DNA from: Psychrobacter sp.
Lineage (GTDB): Bacteria > Pseudomonadota > Gammaproteobacteria > Pseudomonadales > Moraxellaceae
Length of the DNA stretch: 64,000 bases
Direction: 5' to 3'
Assembly (NCBI GenBank): GCA_029267175.1
Contig: JARIDJ010000076.1
Coordinates: 19,521-83,520 of the forward strand
Positions within the stretch are counted from its first letter, which is position 1; each line of letters starts with the position of its first letter. Below the pieces are notes generated by a model. It made no database searches. It saw only the letters and a program-made list of their open reading frames with translations, and was not told the DNA's origin. Shown one piece after another: positions 27,905 through 38,382 of this stretch. Position numbers and translations under genes: made by a program.

Positions 27905-30331
27905 TTAGAAGGTACTACCGATTTGGAATTGAACTTTTTCGGTCTCATCGCCTTCTTTATCATTAAAAGGAACGGCGTAGCTGATAGAGATAGGTCCAAT
28001 CGGCGTATACCAAGTCACGCCAGCACCAGCACTAAAGCGCAGATCATTATCTTGCTTCAAAAGTGGCACATTCGTATCTACGCCTGTACTAGGGTTGATA
28101 AATGTACGGTCTTCTCTATCGGTAGTATCAAACACTTGCCCGCCTTCGGCAAATAATACCGGACGTACTTGATCGGCCCAATCACCTTTAAACGGTACTG
28201 GCAAAATCAGCTCAGCACCAAAGCTTGCCAAGGCATTACCGCCAACTTCCTCATCCCTGATACGATCGAGACCGAGGAGAGCATCAGAATAAGCTTTGGA
28301 TCTAGGGCCTAGGCTTGAGGACTCATAACCACGTACTGAACCATAACCGCCAGCGTAGAAGTTCTCATAAAAAGGTAAATCATTACCATAGCCAAGCTTG
28401 GTATAACCGCGGGCTATCACATCTTTGTAAACAGGATAGTAGACGTTACCGCGATAGATAGCTTTTTGATAATTATTATCACCAAAGCCGAAGGTTGCAT
28501 CTATACTATGGCTCATACCTTTAGTCGGGAATACTGGACGATCCAGCGTACTATAATCCCAGCCCACTAATAAATTATAACTGGTATAGTCATTTTTAAA
28601 AGTAGAAACGCCATCAATAGGTTGACCATTACTTCCTATAATAGGATTGAATGAACCACCATCTTTTAGGATCTGATCAACGTTTGATACCCCAAGGAAG
28701 CGGCCGCCACGTACGGTAGTATTATCGATATTTAAGCCTGCACTAACGCGTTTGGTCTCATCAACAGGATAGCTATAATTAAGCGTAGCACCATAAGAGT
28801 CGGTCACGTAATTACTGACGTTACGATCATCGTATTTGGTTTCGCGGTAGTAAGCGCTAATGCCCTGCGAAACTCCGTTTTCGGTAAAGTAAGGGTCGGT
28901 ATATCCTAAGCTATAAGAATCACGGGTCTCTGAGCGTGCCAGTGCCGCCTTGACTCGGTTACCCGTACCCATAAAGTTATTTTGAGTAAGATCTAACTGA
29001 AAAGTTACCCCGCCACTTTGTGAGTAACCAGCAGCGATAGTTGAGCTGCCAGAGGGCTGCTCTTCAACGGTATAATTGACATCTATCTGATCAGGCTGAT
29101 TAGGTACAGGTCTGACATCGACATTGACCGCTTTAAAAAACCCAGTACGGAGCAGACGCGTACGCGATAGCTGGATTTTTTCATTAGAGGCTAATGAGCC
29201 TTCTAACTGGCGCATCTCACGACGCAGTACTTCATCTTGGGTTTTGATGTTGCCATTGAAGTTGATACGGCGTACATAAATGGGTCTTGCCGGATCGATA
29301 TAATAATCAATAGCAACCACTCGAGTTTCATCATCGATACGCGGTACCGGACGAATTTGAGCCAAATAGTAGCCCTCATTACCATAACGGTTTTTTAGCG
29401 CAGCGGTGGTGGCATCAAGCTCAGCTTGCGAATATTGCTGGTTAGGCGCAAAAGTTACTAGCTCATTAAGCTCATTGACATCGAACTTAGGCTCACCCAA
29501 AAAGCTGATATCACCGAATTTATACTGCTCACCTTCGGTTAAGCTTACTTCAATAAAAATGCTTTTTTTATCTTCGCTGATATTAAGTACCGCATTATCG
29601 ACGCTGAAGCGTACATAACCATCGTTTTGGTATAAGGCTTTGAGGTTCTCTAAACTAGCCGCTAGTTTTTCTTTAGCATAACGATCAGACTTAGAGATGA
29701 GGTTAGTCCAAGAGGTCTGTTTTACCGCAAAGACCTCTCTGATCTCTTTATCACTAAAATGGGTATTACCAATAATATTGATATCGACAACTTTAGCCGC
29801 CTTACCTTCAATAAAACGTATATTAAGCTTGACGCGATTGCCATCGAGTAAAGTTTGGTCTACTTCGATACTACTATTATAATAGCCTTGAGAGATATAT
29901 TGCTGCTGCAGCTCATTGGCTACCCCTTGCAATGTCGCTTGTTTGAGCACATCACCCACGGATAAGCCCGCGTTATCTAAGCCCTGCTCAAGCCCTTCTT
30001 TTGGAATAAGCTGATTGCCCTCAAAATTAACTTCAGCAATAATAGGACGCTCAACCACATCAAAGCTAAGCTTACTGCCCTCAACGCGGCTTTGAATATT
30101 GGCAAAGTTATCGGTTGCGTATAAGGCTTTAATACTAGCCGCTAAGCTTGCATCGTTGACCGTGTCGCCGACACTAATAGGTAATACCGGATAGAGACTA
30201 TCAGCGGTCAAACGTTGCAATCCTGTAAACTCAATGTCAGTTGCCACAAAGTCTGCTGCTTGTGCAGACACACTCATCATTGCTACCACTAACGGCAACC
30301 CAGCCGCGCTCATAAATAAAGGCGTACGCAT
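27905..30331 (-). CDS. bamA: BamA, outer-membrane protein assembly factor
   Basis: BamA is the central insertase of the BAM complex. The 808-residue protein has a signal peptide ending in VSAQA-ADF. Five POTRA domains follow to about residue 425; the first begins FVATDIEFTGLQRL. The 16-strand barrel comes last. The conserved VRGY (normally VRGF/Y) motif sits in GSVRGYESSSLGPRS, and the C-terminus ends in Phe as expected for an outer-membrane beta-signal (VQFQIGSTF). ACGGA precedes the ATG. It is flanked by rseP and lpxD in the standard order. Confidence 0.97.
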   Translation of the reverse strand: MRTPLFMSAAGLPLVVAMMSVSAQAADFVATDIEFTGLQRLTADSLYPVLPISVGDTVNDASLAASIKALYATDNFANIQSRVEGSKLSFDVVERPIIAEVNFEGNQLIPKEGLEQGLDNAGLSVGDVLKQATLQGVANELQQQYISQGYYNSSIEVDQTLLDGNRVKLNIRFIEGKAAKVVDINIIGNTHFSDKEIREVFAVKQTSWTNLISKSDRYAKEKLAASLENLKALYQNDGYVRFSVDNAVLNISEDKKSIFIEVSLTEGEQYKFGDISFLGEPKFDVNELNELVTFAPNQQYSQAELDATTAALKNRYGNEGYYLAQIRPVPRIDDETRVVAIDYYIDPARPIYVRRINFNGNIKTQDEVLRREMRQLEGSLASNEKIQLSRTRLLRTGFFKAVNVDVRPVPNQPDQIDVNYTVEEQPSGSSTIAAGYSQSGGVTFQLDLTQNNFMGTGNRVKAALARSETRDSYSLGYTDPYFTENGVSQGISAYYRETKYDDRNVSNYVTDSYGATLNYSYPVDETKRVSAGLNIDNTTVRGGRFLGVSNVDQILKDGGSFNPIIGSNGQPIDGVSTFKNDYTSYNLLVGWDYSTLDRPVFPTKGMSHSIDATFGFGDNNYQKAIYRGNVYYPVYKDVIARGYTKLGYGNDLPFYENFYAGGYGSVRGYESSSLGPRSKAYSDALLGLDRIRDEEVGGNALASFGAELILPVPFKGDWADQVRPVLFAEGGQVFDTTDREDRTFINPSTGVDTNVPLLKQDNDLRFSAGAGVTWYTPIGPISISYAVPFNDKEGDETEKVQFQIGSTF

Positions 30332-30593
30332 AAATACTATCCGTCAATAAAAAACTTGCATAAGTTAAGTGAAAAAGCGTGTTTTGTCCAGCTCAATTAA
30401 GGCGCTATTGGCGACTGATTAAGATAGAGTTAGAACACTTTATATAAAACGCATCACAAAATAAACTAAAAATTATCTTTAGTAAATGGTAGTAGCTATC
30501 CGCCTTGCTCGTTGCTGCTTACAAAACGTACGTCTCAATCCAGTGCAGGCGTTAGTGTAGCGCATCTAGCTTGATAAGTCGCGTGAGCATAAG

Positions 30594-31976
30594 CTAAAAA
30601 AGCCGGCTAATATCATTACCAATCGCTAACACCATGAAACCTGCTAGCAAGAGTAGACCTATATTTAAGCCTGCTACTTGTACGCCCTCTGGCAAAGGCT
30701 TGCCTCGAATCAGCTCAATGACATAATAGACAATATGACCGCCATCTAGTACAGGAATTGGTAATAAATTTAGCACCGCTAAGCTTAAGCTAATTAAGGC
30801 GGCAGTAGATAACACCATCTCCCAACTGATATCAAAGCTTTGCTTAGCGACCTTGGCAATAGTAATCGGCCCTGATAAATTCTCAAGCCCTATCATGCCT
30901 GAGAGCATCTTACCCATAGAGCTAACCGTCATCACTGCTAACTGCTCTGTCTTCTCAAATGACTTAATTAAAGACTCGCCTGGGCCATAAACCACGGTGT
31001 TTTTGTAGGCATCAGGAATAACGATATCGCTTTGAGCAACCATAGCACCAATCTGACCAAACTGATTGCCTAGATTGTCTTTTTTGCCTTGCGGCATGAT
31101 TTGTAGCTGCAGCGACTTGCCATCACGCAGCACGGTAAAATTAAGCAGCACCTCTGGGCTATCACGAATGATACGGGTGGCACTAATCCAATCATTGATA
31201 GGCGTCCCATTGATGGCAGTAATCCTATCGCCGACTTGTAACCCTTGCAGACTAGCAGCGCCATCAGCGTTTAACCCGCCAATAATGGGCTCAATAGTCG
31301 GCTGCCAAGGAAGCACCCCAAAGCTACTAAGCGCATCTTTGCCCTGAGCAGCGCCTTGCATAAAATTGGCCACTGGTGCTTGATAGGTAGTACGCGCGCC
31401 CTCATTTGACTCTGCAGCTAGCGATTGCAAGGTGATACTAATATTGGTGCTCTCACCCATACGTCCGGCTAGTCGATAGTTGATACCTTCCCAAGTCTGC
31501 ACCTCATGACCATCAATAGCGACAATTTTATCGCCAGTAGGTAGCTTTGCCATTGCCGCTGGCGTATCGGGTAACACCTGTCCTATATTCGTCGCTAGCT
31601 GCTCTGAGGGCGTCATAAACAGTACCCAAAATAGAGCAATAGCGATGATAAAGTTCATAAGAGGACCAGCGGCTACCACAGCGATTTTTTTTAGCGGATG
31701 CTGGCGATTAAAGGCTAAATGCTGCTCGTGTTCGGCTACCTCACCTTCACGCTCATCGAGCATCTTGACATAACCGCCAAGTGGTAAAGCGGATATTCGA
31801 TAATCAATACCGCTACGTTTACTAGTCCAGCCAGCAATTTTGGGGCCAAAGCCGATAGAGTAAGTTAAGACTTTGACGCCGCATAAGCGCGCAACGATAT
31901 AATGACCCCACTCGTGTAAAGCAATAAGAGGCCCAAGAACGAATATAGCCGCAAGCAAAGTAAGTATAAAAGTCAT
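30594..31976 (-). CDS. rseP: RseP, site-2 intramembrane metalloprotease (regulator of sigma-E protease)
   Basis: RseP cleaves anti-sigma factors and signal-peptide remnants inside the inner membrane. The 460-residue protein has the zinc motif HEWGHYIVAR in helix 1. Two tandem periplasmic PDZ-like domains follow (QVLPDTPAAMAKLPTGDKI and GLQVGDRITAINGTPI). The late NLLPIPVLDGGHIVYY supplies the third zinc ligand. GAGAG is the probable ribosome site. It sits 41 bases after dxr and upstream of bamA. Linking envelope-stress proteolysis to the BAM machinery in one cluster is conserved in Proteobacteria. Confidence 0.96.
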   Translation of the reverse strand: MTFILTLLAAIFVLGPLIALHEWGHYIVARLCGVKVLTYSIGFGPKIAGWTSKRSGIDYRISALPLGGYVKMLDEREGEVAEHEQHLAFNRQHPLKKIAVVAAGPLMNFIIAIALFWVLFMTPSEQLATNIGQVLPDTPAAMAKLPTGDKIVAIDGHEVQTWEGINYRLAGRMGESTNISITLQSLAAESNEGARTTYQAPVANFMQGAAQGKDALSSFGVLPWQPTIEPIIGGLNADGAASLQGLQVGDRITAINGTPINDWISATRIIRDSPEVLLNFTVLRDGKSLQLQIMPQGKKDNLGNQFGQIGAMVAQSDIVIPDAYKNTVVYGPGESLIKSFEKTEQLAVMTVSSMGKMLSGMIGLENLSGPITIAKVAKQSFDISWEMVLSTAALISLSLAVLNLLPIPVLDGGHIVYYVIELIRGKPLPEGVQVAGLNIGLLLLAGFMVLAIGNDISRLF

Positions 31977-32017
31977 AAGCGTCTCTCAATTTAAGGCATG
32001 ATGATTTGATATCCGGA

Positions 32018-33226
32018 TCAAGCCAGCTGAGCAACTACGGTCTCAGCATAACGACGAGCAGCCTGATCAATAGCTAAGATATCCTCAATGCTAGCATCAC
32101 TTGCCAAAGCTGGAACGACAACTTGATTAAGAGTTTGCTCATTGATAGCTGCGATATCGGTCAAACGAATACGCTGCTGCAAAAATGCGGCGACTGCTAT
32201 CTCATTAGCGGCGTTTAACACATTGGTAGCTTGAGTTCCTGCTTGCATCGCTTGCCGAGCTAAACGCAAACAGGCGAACTTTTGCAGATCTGGGGCGATA
32301 AACTCAAGCGCGCTTAATGCAAATAGATCTAGCGGCTGCGCGCCACTATCGATACGCTTTGGATAGCTTAGCGCATGAGCAATCGGCGTCTTCATATCAG
32401 GGCTACCTAGCTGCGCCAAAAAGCTGCCATCACTATATTCTACCATCGAGTGAATGATACTTTGTGGATGAATGACCACATTTATCTTATCCTCACTCAA
32501 ATCAAATAAATGACAAGCTTCAATCAGCTCAAGCCCTTTATTCATCATCGTTGCTGAATCGACAGATATCTTCTGCCCCATCGACCAATTAGGATGTTTG
32601 ATAGCCTCAGCCACTCCTGCTTGCTGCATATGCTCAAAAGAGTGATGCAAAAAAGGCCCACCAGAAGCGGTTAGCCAAAGCTTACGTACGCCGTAATAAG
32701 GCTGATGAATTTGACTATTATCTTGTTGAATGGATGGCGGCAAGCATTGAAAGATCGCATTATGCTCAGAATCAATTGGCAATAAGGTCGCGCCATGAGT
32801 CTTGACTAGTGAGATTAGCACTTGCCCTGCCATCACTAGCGCCTCTTTATTGGCGAGTAGAATTCGCTTGCCAGCACGGGCAGCGGCGAGTGTCGAGGGC
32901 AAACCGGCGGCACCAACAATAGCGGCCACTACGGTATCTACGGCGCTGTCCGAGGCCATATCATCAAGCCCTGCTATACCGCCGACAACCTCAGTAGCCA
33001 ATCCCGCCTGCATAATCTTAGCGGCAAACTCATCTACCTTATCTAAAGGCACACAAACGCGGCTAGGCTTAAACTTTTGACAAAGCTGTAATAGTTTATC
33101 TAAACGCTGATAGCCGGATAACGCATAAACCTCAAAATCATCACGGTGCGCCGCCAAAATAGCCAAAGTGCTATCGCCAATAGAGCCGGTCGCGCCTAGT
33201 ACAGCAATGCGTTGTCTGTCAGTCAT
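32018..33226 (-). CDS. dxr: Dxr (IspC), 1-deoxy-D-xylulose-5-phosphate reductoisomerase
   Basis: Dxr performs the first committed step of the MEP isoprenoid pathway: DXP plus NADPH gives MEP. The 402-residue protein begins with the Rossmann motif IAVLGATGSIGDSTL. It carries the metal/substrate segment LLPIDSEHNAIFQCL and LTASGGPF. NWSMGQKISVDSATMMNKGLEL follows, with the conserved Ser, Asn and Lys. Its isoprenoid product feeds UppS, encoded two genes upstream, so the cluster couples precursor and carrier-lipid synthesis. It is 50 bases downstream of cdsA. Confidence 0.97.
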   Translation of the reverse strand: MTDRQRIAVLGATGSIGDSTLAILAAHRDDFEVYALSGYQRLDKLLQLCQKFKPSRVCVPLDKVDEFAAKIMQAGLATEVVGGIAGLDDMASDSAVDTVVAAIVGAAGLPSTLAAARAGKRILLANKEALVMAGQVLISLVKTHGATLLPIDSEHNAIFQCLPPSIQQDNSQIHQPYYGVRKLWLTASGGPFLHHSFEHMQQAGVAEAIKHPNWSMGQKISVDSATMMNKGLELIEACHLFDLSEDKINVVIHPQSIIHSMVEYSDGSFLAQLGSPDMKTPIAHALSYPKRIDSGAQPLDLFALSALEFIAPDLQKFACLRLARQAMQAGTQATNVLNAANEIAVAAFLQQRIRLTDIAAINEQTLNQVVVPALASDASIEDILAIDQAARRYAETVVAQLA

Positions 33227-33276
33227 AACTTATCTTGCCTATAATATTACAATAATCTCAATACAAAAACAGCTTA

Positions 33277-34086
33277 TCAAACGATCAATAAGCCCAGTTG
33301 CTGCAAAGCTAGAAACCCTAACGCAAATATTGGCGTAGCAGACAGCAAGGAATCAATACGATCCAATATGCCGCCGTGTCCTGGCAAAATAGTACCCGAG
33401 TCTTTGACTTTGGCACGGCGTTTGAGCATAGACTCAAACAAATCGCCTAATACCGATATCAAAATAGTGACTACTGATAAGGCTACAAAGGCTAGCAACG
33501 CGACTCCGCTTAAATTAAGCATAAAGACGCTAATACCGATGACTACCAGTAGGCCAGTCACTACTCCGCCTGCTAGTCCTTCCATGCTTTTATTCGGCGA
33601 GACATTCGGTGCCATTTTTCGTCGTCCCAATTTGCGGCCAACAAAATAAGCCCCGCTGTCTGCGCACCAAACTAATAAGAACACATACAGCAGCCACCAA
33701 GGCGACTGTTGCCACAGATAAAACATCGCAGTGATTGAAGCTACTAATATGACTATACCCATCACCGCTAGCCTGCGGCCGTACCAATTAGTATGGGTCG
33801 GAAACTTACTGACCCACGATAATGCCATTAACCATATTATTAACGACGCTATCCACCATAACACCCAAGTCGCTGAGAACAGCATAGAGGCTAGAGTCAG
33901 CGCTAAGACAATCAGTACAAACACAGTAGGCTGACGCCACTTAGGCATAAGCTTGGTCCATTCATGCGCCGCAATCGTCACGCCAATGGCTAACAGGGGC
34001 GCAAAAAAGATAGGCGTTTGGCTTGCAAATAAAGCAATGCCTACAATGATAATTAAGACAATTGCTGTTCTTATCCGTTGCCACAT
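33277..34086 (-). CDS. cdsA: CdsA, phosphatidate cytidylyltransferase
   Basis: CdsA makes CDP-diacylglycerol, the precursor for all phospholipids, in the inner membrane. The protein is about 269 residues with eight or so hydrophobic spans. The signature near its end is GDLFESMLKRRAKVKDSG, then LPGHGGILDRIDSL, as required for the family. The ATG at 34086 is preferred over a TTG nine bases upstream because AAGG lies at a better distance. It lies between uppS and dxr in the envelope cluster. Confidence 0.95.
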   Translation of the reverse strand: MWQRIRTAIVLIIIVGIALFASQTPIFFAPLLAIGVTIAAHEWTKLMPKWRQPTVFVLIVLALTLASMLFSATWVLWWIASLIIWLMALSWVSKFPTHTNWYGRRLAVMGIVILVASITAMFYLWQQSPWWLLYVFLLVWCADSGAYFVGRKLGRRKMAPNVSPNKSMEGLAGGVVTGLLVVIGISVFMLNLSGVALLAFVALSVVTILISVLGDLFESMLKRRAKVKDSGTILPGHGGILDRIDSLLSATPIFALGFLALQQLGLLIV

Positions 34087-34218
34087 ACCAATCAAGCCTT
34101 ATACTAATGATGAATAGAACTTTAGGGAGTATAGGATATCTGAGAGTCGACAGACACTCATAACGTACCGCCTAACTTAACTTATTAAGCCACTCTTTTG
34201 CTAGTGATCTGCTAAGTA

Positions 34219-34974
34219 CTAATTAGTCATTTGACTAGCCACTTGCTCACTAGTCTTACCAAATCGGCGTTGACGCTGAGCGAAATCTTGGATCATCGAT
34301 GCCAGCTCTGCTGCAGTAAAATTGGGCCATAGCGTTTGCGTAAAAAACAGCTCTGCATAAGCGGACTGCCATAACAAAAAGTTCGATAATCGGTACTCTC
34401 CGCCTGTACGAATCAGCATATCCACAGCAGGCGCGTCCGCTAGCTGCACATACTCGCCCAGTTTTTCTTTGCTGATCTGTTCAAGAGCTAACTGTCCGGC
34501 TTGTACTTGCTCGGCTAGCTGCTTTGCCGCATGGGCAATATCCCACTGACCACCATAGCTGATGGCGATGACCAAACTCATAGCTTGATAATGAGCGGTT
34601 TGTGCTTCAGCATCCGCCATTTGCGCTTGTAGCTCTTGAGACAACTGACTACGATCACCGATAAAACGCAGCTGAATTTGATACTTTTGCATGCGCGGCA
34701 ATTGCTCACTGATAGTCACCGATAACAGATGCATCAACAAAGCCACTTCACTGGGAGGTCGCTGCCAGTTCTCACTAGAAAAAGCAAATACGGTCAATAC
34801 TTGAATACCGACTTCACGGCAGTACTCGACCACAGGATCTAGTGCGTCTTTGCCTTTTATATGGCCCTCGCCTTTAGCTAATGCATTTTGCTTTCCATAA
34901 CGGTTATTGCCATCCATAATAATAGCAATATGCTTGGGCTTAAGCTCTATATCTATGTCGGTTTCTGTAAGCAT
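34219..34974 (-). CDS. uppS: UppS, undecaprenyl diphosphate synthase
   Basis: UppS condenses eight IPP units onto FPP to make the C55 carrier used for peptidoglycan and O-antigen. The 251-residue protein has the catalytic Asp21 in IIMDGNNRYGKQ. FAFSSENWQRPP and the C-terminal LLIRTGGEYRLSNFLLWQSAYAE complete the cis-prenyltransferase signature. The usual MDGNGRWA is changed to MDGNNRYG, an Asn for Gly and a Tyr for Trp next to the pyrophosphate-binding Arg. All other key positions look intact, so I regard it as functional. It sits between frr and cdsA. Confidence 0.95.
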   Translation of the reverse strand: MLTETDIDIELKPKHIAIIMDGNNRYGKQNALAKGEGHIKGKDALDPVVEYCREVGIQVLTVFAFSSENWQRPPSEVALLMHLLSVTISEQLPRMQKYQIQLRFIGDRSQLSQELQAQMADAEAQTAHYQAMSLVIAISYGGQWDIAHAAKQLAEQVQAGQLALEQISKEKLGEYVQLADAPAVDMLIRTGGEYRLSNFLLWQSAYAELFFTQTLWPNFTAAELASMIQDFAQRQRRFGKTSEQVASQMTN

Positions 34975-35118
34975 TGTTTAACCGTCTTAATATTAATAAA
35001 TTCTTAGCCATAAAAGCTAACTATGAAAAAAACTGGCGTCTCGACAATAGCACTTGCAAGAGGCCAGTTCTTAGTTGATATTCAGGTTTTGGACTTTGCA
35101 TTGAACCTAAAAAGCAAT

Positions 35119-35673
35119 TTACACTTCCATCAAATCGCTTTCTTTTTTGGTCAATTTGCTATCAATGATATCGATATATTTGTCCGTAATTTTTTGAATA
35201 TCATCGCTAGCACGGCGCTCATCGTCCTCTGAGATCTCTTTTTCTTTGGCTAGATCCTTGATATCATTCATCATATCACGGCGGATATTGCGGATAGAGA
35301 CGCGGCTGTTTTCCGCTTCACCGCGGGCCAATTTTTGCATATCACGGCGAGTTTCTTCTGTCAAAGATGGCATCGGTACACGGATAACATCAGCAGTCAT
35401 CGGGTTCAAACCCAAATCCGCCTCACGAATAGCCTTATCTACCGCTTGTACCATAGTACGATCAAAGGGCTGCACTAATAGTGTGCGCGAATCCTCAACG
35501 TTGACGCTAGCCACTTGGTTAAGTGGCGTATCAGCACCATAATAGCTGACCATAATACCTGATAGCATACCAGGGTGAGCCCGGCCGGTACGCACTTTAC
35601 TAAAGGTGCTCTCTAAAGCATCTATGGTCTTTTTCATGCGCTCTTCGCCGTCTTGCTTAATCTCTTTAATCAT
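35119..35673 (-). CDS. frr: Ribosome recycling factor
   Basis: Frr splits post-termination ribosomes with EF-G. The protein of about 184 residues carries the tRNA-mimic signature [12 protein letters not shown], the core [20 protein letters not shown] (written VIRVPMPSL in this protein), and the C-terminal helix. There are two adjacent ATGs; the second (35673) is at better spacing from AAGGA and matches the family start MIKEIK. It lies 70 bases after pyrH in the conserved pair. tsf and rpsB, which often precede pyrH, are not here. Confidence 0.97.
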   Translation of the reverse strand: MIKEIKQDGEERMKKTIDALESTFSKVRTGRAHPGMLSGIMVSYYGADTPLNQVASVNVEDSRTLLVQPFDRTMVQAVDKAIREADLGLNPMTADVIRVPMPSLTEETRRDMQKLARGEAENSRVSIRNIRRDMMNDIKDLAKEKEISEDDERRASDDIQKITDKYIDIIDSKLTKKESDLMEV

Positions 35674-35746
35674 CATATTTCCTTAATTTATCTATACGAT
35701 AATATTTGTGGTTAATCATTTTTTTAAAGGTATAGCTAGATATAGA

Positions 35747-36472
35747 TTAGTGATAAACACGGGTGCCTTCGTTCTCGCCCATGACCACATTTAATAAAGC
35801 ATTTGGTTTGGTCATATCGAACACTTGTAACGGCACATTGTGCTCACGGCACAAAGCAATAGCGGTCAGATCCATGACGCCAAGCTTTTGCTCAAGCACT
35901 TCATCAAAAGTTAGGCCATCATACTTAGTCGCATCGCTATGTAAGCTTGGATCTTTATTATAAACGCCATCGACTTTAGTGGCTTTCAAAATTAACCCAG
36001 CTTCGATCTCGATACCGCGCAGACAGGCGGCAGTGTCGGTAGTAAAGAAGGGATTGCCTGTCCCTGCGACAAAGATACAAACCTCACCGTTTTTTAAGTA
36101 GCGAATAGCGTTACGGCTGCTATAGCTCTCAGTGACCTCGCCGATTGGCAAAGCTGACATCAAGCGGGTTTTGATATTGCGGCGCTCAAGCGCATCACGC
36201 ATCGCAAGGCCGTTCATAACGGTCGCTAGCATGCCCATCTGATCACCAGTAACTCTTCCAACCAAACCCTCTTGCTGTAGTTGCGCGCCGCGATATAAAT
36301 TACCGCCGCCGACAACGATACCCACTTGCACTCCAAGACCGCGCAAGTGGGCAATAGATAAGCTCATCTTGTCCAATACTTCGGTATCGATACCCATGTC
36401 TTTGCCGCCCGCTAAGGCCTCACCTGACAGCTTGAGCAAGATACGCGAATAACGGGGATTTTTATCAGACAT
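35747..36472 (-). CDS. pyrH: UMP kinase
   Basis: PyrH phosphorylates UMP to UDP with ATP. It is hexameric, of the amino-acid-kinase fold. The 241-residue protein shows [13 protein letters not shown] at the start and the glycine-rich [41 protein letters not shown] and [20 protein letters not shown] follow. AAGG is 7 bases before the ATG. It leads the run of reverse-strand essential genes that ends with lpxA, and is separated from rimO by about 180 bases. Confidence 0.97.
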   Translation of the reverse strand: MSDKNPRYSRILLKLSGEALAGGKDMGIDTEVLDKMSLSIAHLRGLGVQVGIVVGGGNLYRGAQLQQEGLVGRVTGDQMGMLATVMNGLAMRDALERRNIKTRLMSALPIGEVTESYSSRNAIRYLKNGEVCIFVAGTGNPFFTTDTAACLRGIEIEAGLILKATKVDGVYNKDPSLHSDATKYDGLTFDEVLEQKLGVMDLTAIALCREHNVPLQVFDMTKPNALLNVVMGENEGTRVYH

Positions 36473-36651
36473 AAGAGTACCTTTTCATCATTAGTCGTTA
36501 GTTAATCATTATTTAAATAATTTCATTAGCTTATATTTGAACTGAGTCAAATTGCGCTAATTGTAGCAAAAACTACTCGCTATTGGGCAATTTTCGTTGA
36601 TTATCAGTGTCATTACTAGCCCAGTGTCTATCTACAAAGTCGCACTGCTAG

Positions 36652-38223
36652 TTACTCATTGTAGCTGGCAAATAAATCATACTCGCTAGCATCATCGATA
36701 GTTACGGTTATAAACTGCCCAACTTTTACAGCAGCGTCAATATTATCGACATAGACATGACCGTCAATCTCTGGCGCATCAGCATAGCTGCGACAGATAG
36801 CAATATTCTCTTCTGTGTCAATCTCATCGACTAATACTTGCAGCGTTTTGGCAACTTTTTCTTGCAATTTTTGTGCTGAGATCTGTTGCTGTAGCGCCAT
36901 GAAACGCTCGTAGCGCTCCTGCTTCACCACTTCTGGCACCGGATTAGGCAAATCATTTGCGACCGCGCCTTCTACCTCTGAATAAGTAAAAGCGCCAACG
37001 CGATCTAGACGCGCCTCCACCAGCCAGTCAAGCAAACATTGAAAGTCCTCTTCGGTCTCGCCAGGGAAGCCAACCACGAAAGTGGAGCGAATAACGATAT
37101 CAGGACAAATCGCACGCCATGCTTTAATACGCGCTAAGGTATTTTCGCTATGCGCCGGACGTTTCATGGCTTTGAGGATACTAGGGCTTGCATGTTGAAA
37201 GGGAATATCTAGATAAGGCAGCAGCCTACCTTCGCTCATTAACTCAACGACTTTATCAACGTGGGGATACGGATAAACGTAATGCAAACGCACCCAAATA
37301 CCAAGCTGATTCAGCGCTTGGCACATGTCATAGAATTTGGACTTAATAGGCATGCCATTCCAAAAGCTAGTTTTATATTTCAAATCCAAGCCGTAAGCGG
37401 AAGTATCTTGCGAGATGATTAACAGCTCTTTTACGCCAGCATTTTTGAGTGCCATCGCTTCATTCATCACATTATCAATAGGACGCGAGACTAAATCACC
37501 GCGTAAGCTTGGAATAATACAAAAAGTACAACGGTGATTGCAGCCCTCGGATATCTTTAGATAAGCGTAATGGCTAGGCGTTAGTTTAATGCCCGCTTCA
37601 TTGATCAGATCTATCTTGGGATTATAATCCTTCTCTTTATCTTTACGCGCACGCGGCACATGCTGAGCTACCGCGGTAATCACCTCATCATAAGCATGCG
37701 CGCCCGTCACCGCCAAAACGGCTGGATGCATGGCTCTAATCTTCTCCGCCTCTTTGCCCAAGCAGCCGGTAACAATGACTTTACCGTTTTTACTAATCGC
37801 CTCGCCAATGGCATCGAGCGACTCTTGTACCGCTGACTCAATAAAGCCGCAAGTATTCACTACCACCAAATCAGCGCCGTCATAGTCGCTTGCCACTTGA
37901 TAGCCATCGCGGCTTAATTCTGTGATAATACGCTCGCTATCGACCAAAGCTTTTGGGCAGCCTAAAGACACAAAACCAATCTTTGGCGCCGTTGTTGGAG
38001 CATTAGCAGTTGCAGCATTGCCACTACTCTCACCGCTTTGTTCGATACTACGGTTTTGGTTATGGTTGGCCTTATGATGATAAGGCTCATTAGACTCAGT
38101 GCGCTGACTTAAATTTGATGTGGCAGGATTGAAAACGCTAGCGCTATTTTTCAATACTTGAGCGGCGGCGTTTGTTGAATGAGCAGAAATACTATCAGCG
38201 GCGGGTGTAGAAGTTTTGGACAT
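36652..38223 (-). CDS. rimO: RimO, ribosomal protein S12 methylthiotransferase
   Basis: RimO is a radical-SAM enzyme with two Fe-S clusters that adds a methylthio group to an Asp of ribosomal protein S12. The UPF0004 cysteines are in [23 protein letters not shown] and [10 protein letters not shown]. The radical-SAM CxxxCxxC is in [19 protein letters not shown] domain follows at the C-terminus. The ATG at 38223 is preferred: CAAGG lies 7 bases before it, and the 12 extra residues from 38259 lack a site. About 75 N-terminal residues, rich in Ser, Asn and Ala, precede the domain and are unusual for the family. Confidence 0.95.
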   Translation of the reverse strand: MSKTSTPAADSISAHSTNAAAQVLKNSASVFNPATSNLSQRTESNEPYHHKANHNQNRSIEQSGESSGNAATANAPTTAPKIGFVSLGCPKALVDSERIITELSRDGYQVASDYDGADLVVVNTCGFIESAVQESLDAIGEAISKNGKVIVTGCLGKEAEKIRAMHPAVLAVTGAHAYDEVITAVAQHVPRARKDKEKDYNPKIDLINEAGIKLTPSHYAYLKISEGCNHRCTFCIIPSLRGDLVSRPIDNVMNEAMALKNAGVKELLIISQDTSAYGLDLKYKTSFWNGMPIKSKFYDMCQALNQLGIWVRLHYVYPYPHVDKVVELMSEGRLLPYLDIPFQHASPSILKAMKRPAHSENTLARIKAWRAICPDIVIRSTFVVGFPGETEEDFQCLLDWLVEARLDRVGAFTYSEVEGAVANDLPNPVPEVVKQERYERFMALQQQISAQKLQEKVAKTLQVLVDEIDTEENIAICRSYADAPEIDGHVYVDNIDAAVKVGQFITVTIDDASEYDLFASYNE

Positions 38224-38382
38224 AGCGAACCTTGCTTGAGATAAAATGGCTGAGCGCATTGTACGTTTTTTTTGTGATAATCGCTAGTTTTGCCGCGCTA
38301 TCCTGTTGATTTGTGGTTAAATGTTTAGATTTAAATCATCAGCGCCTAAAACTTGGCGTCATTTTACTCTATAGGCTTTTTT

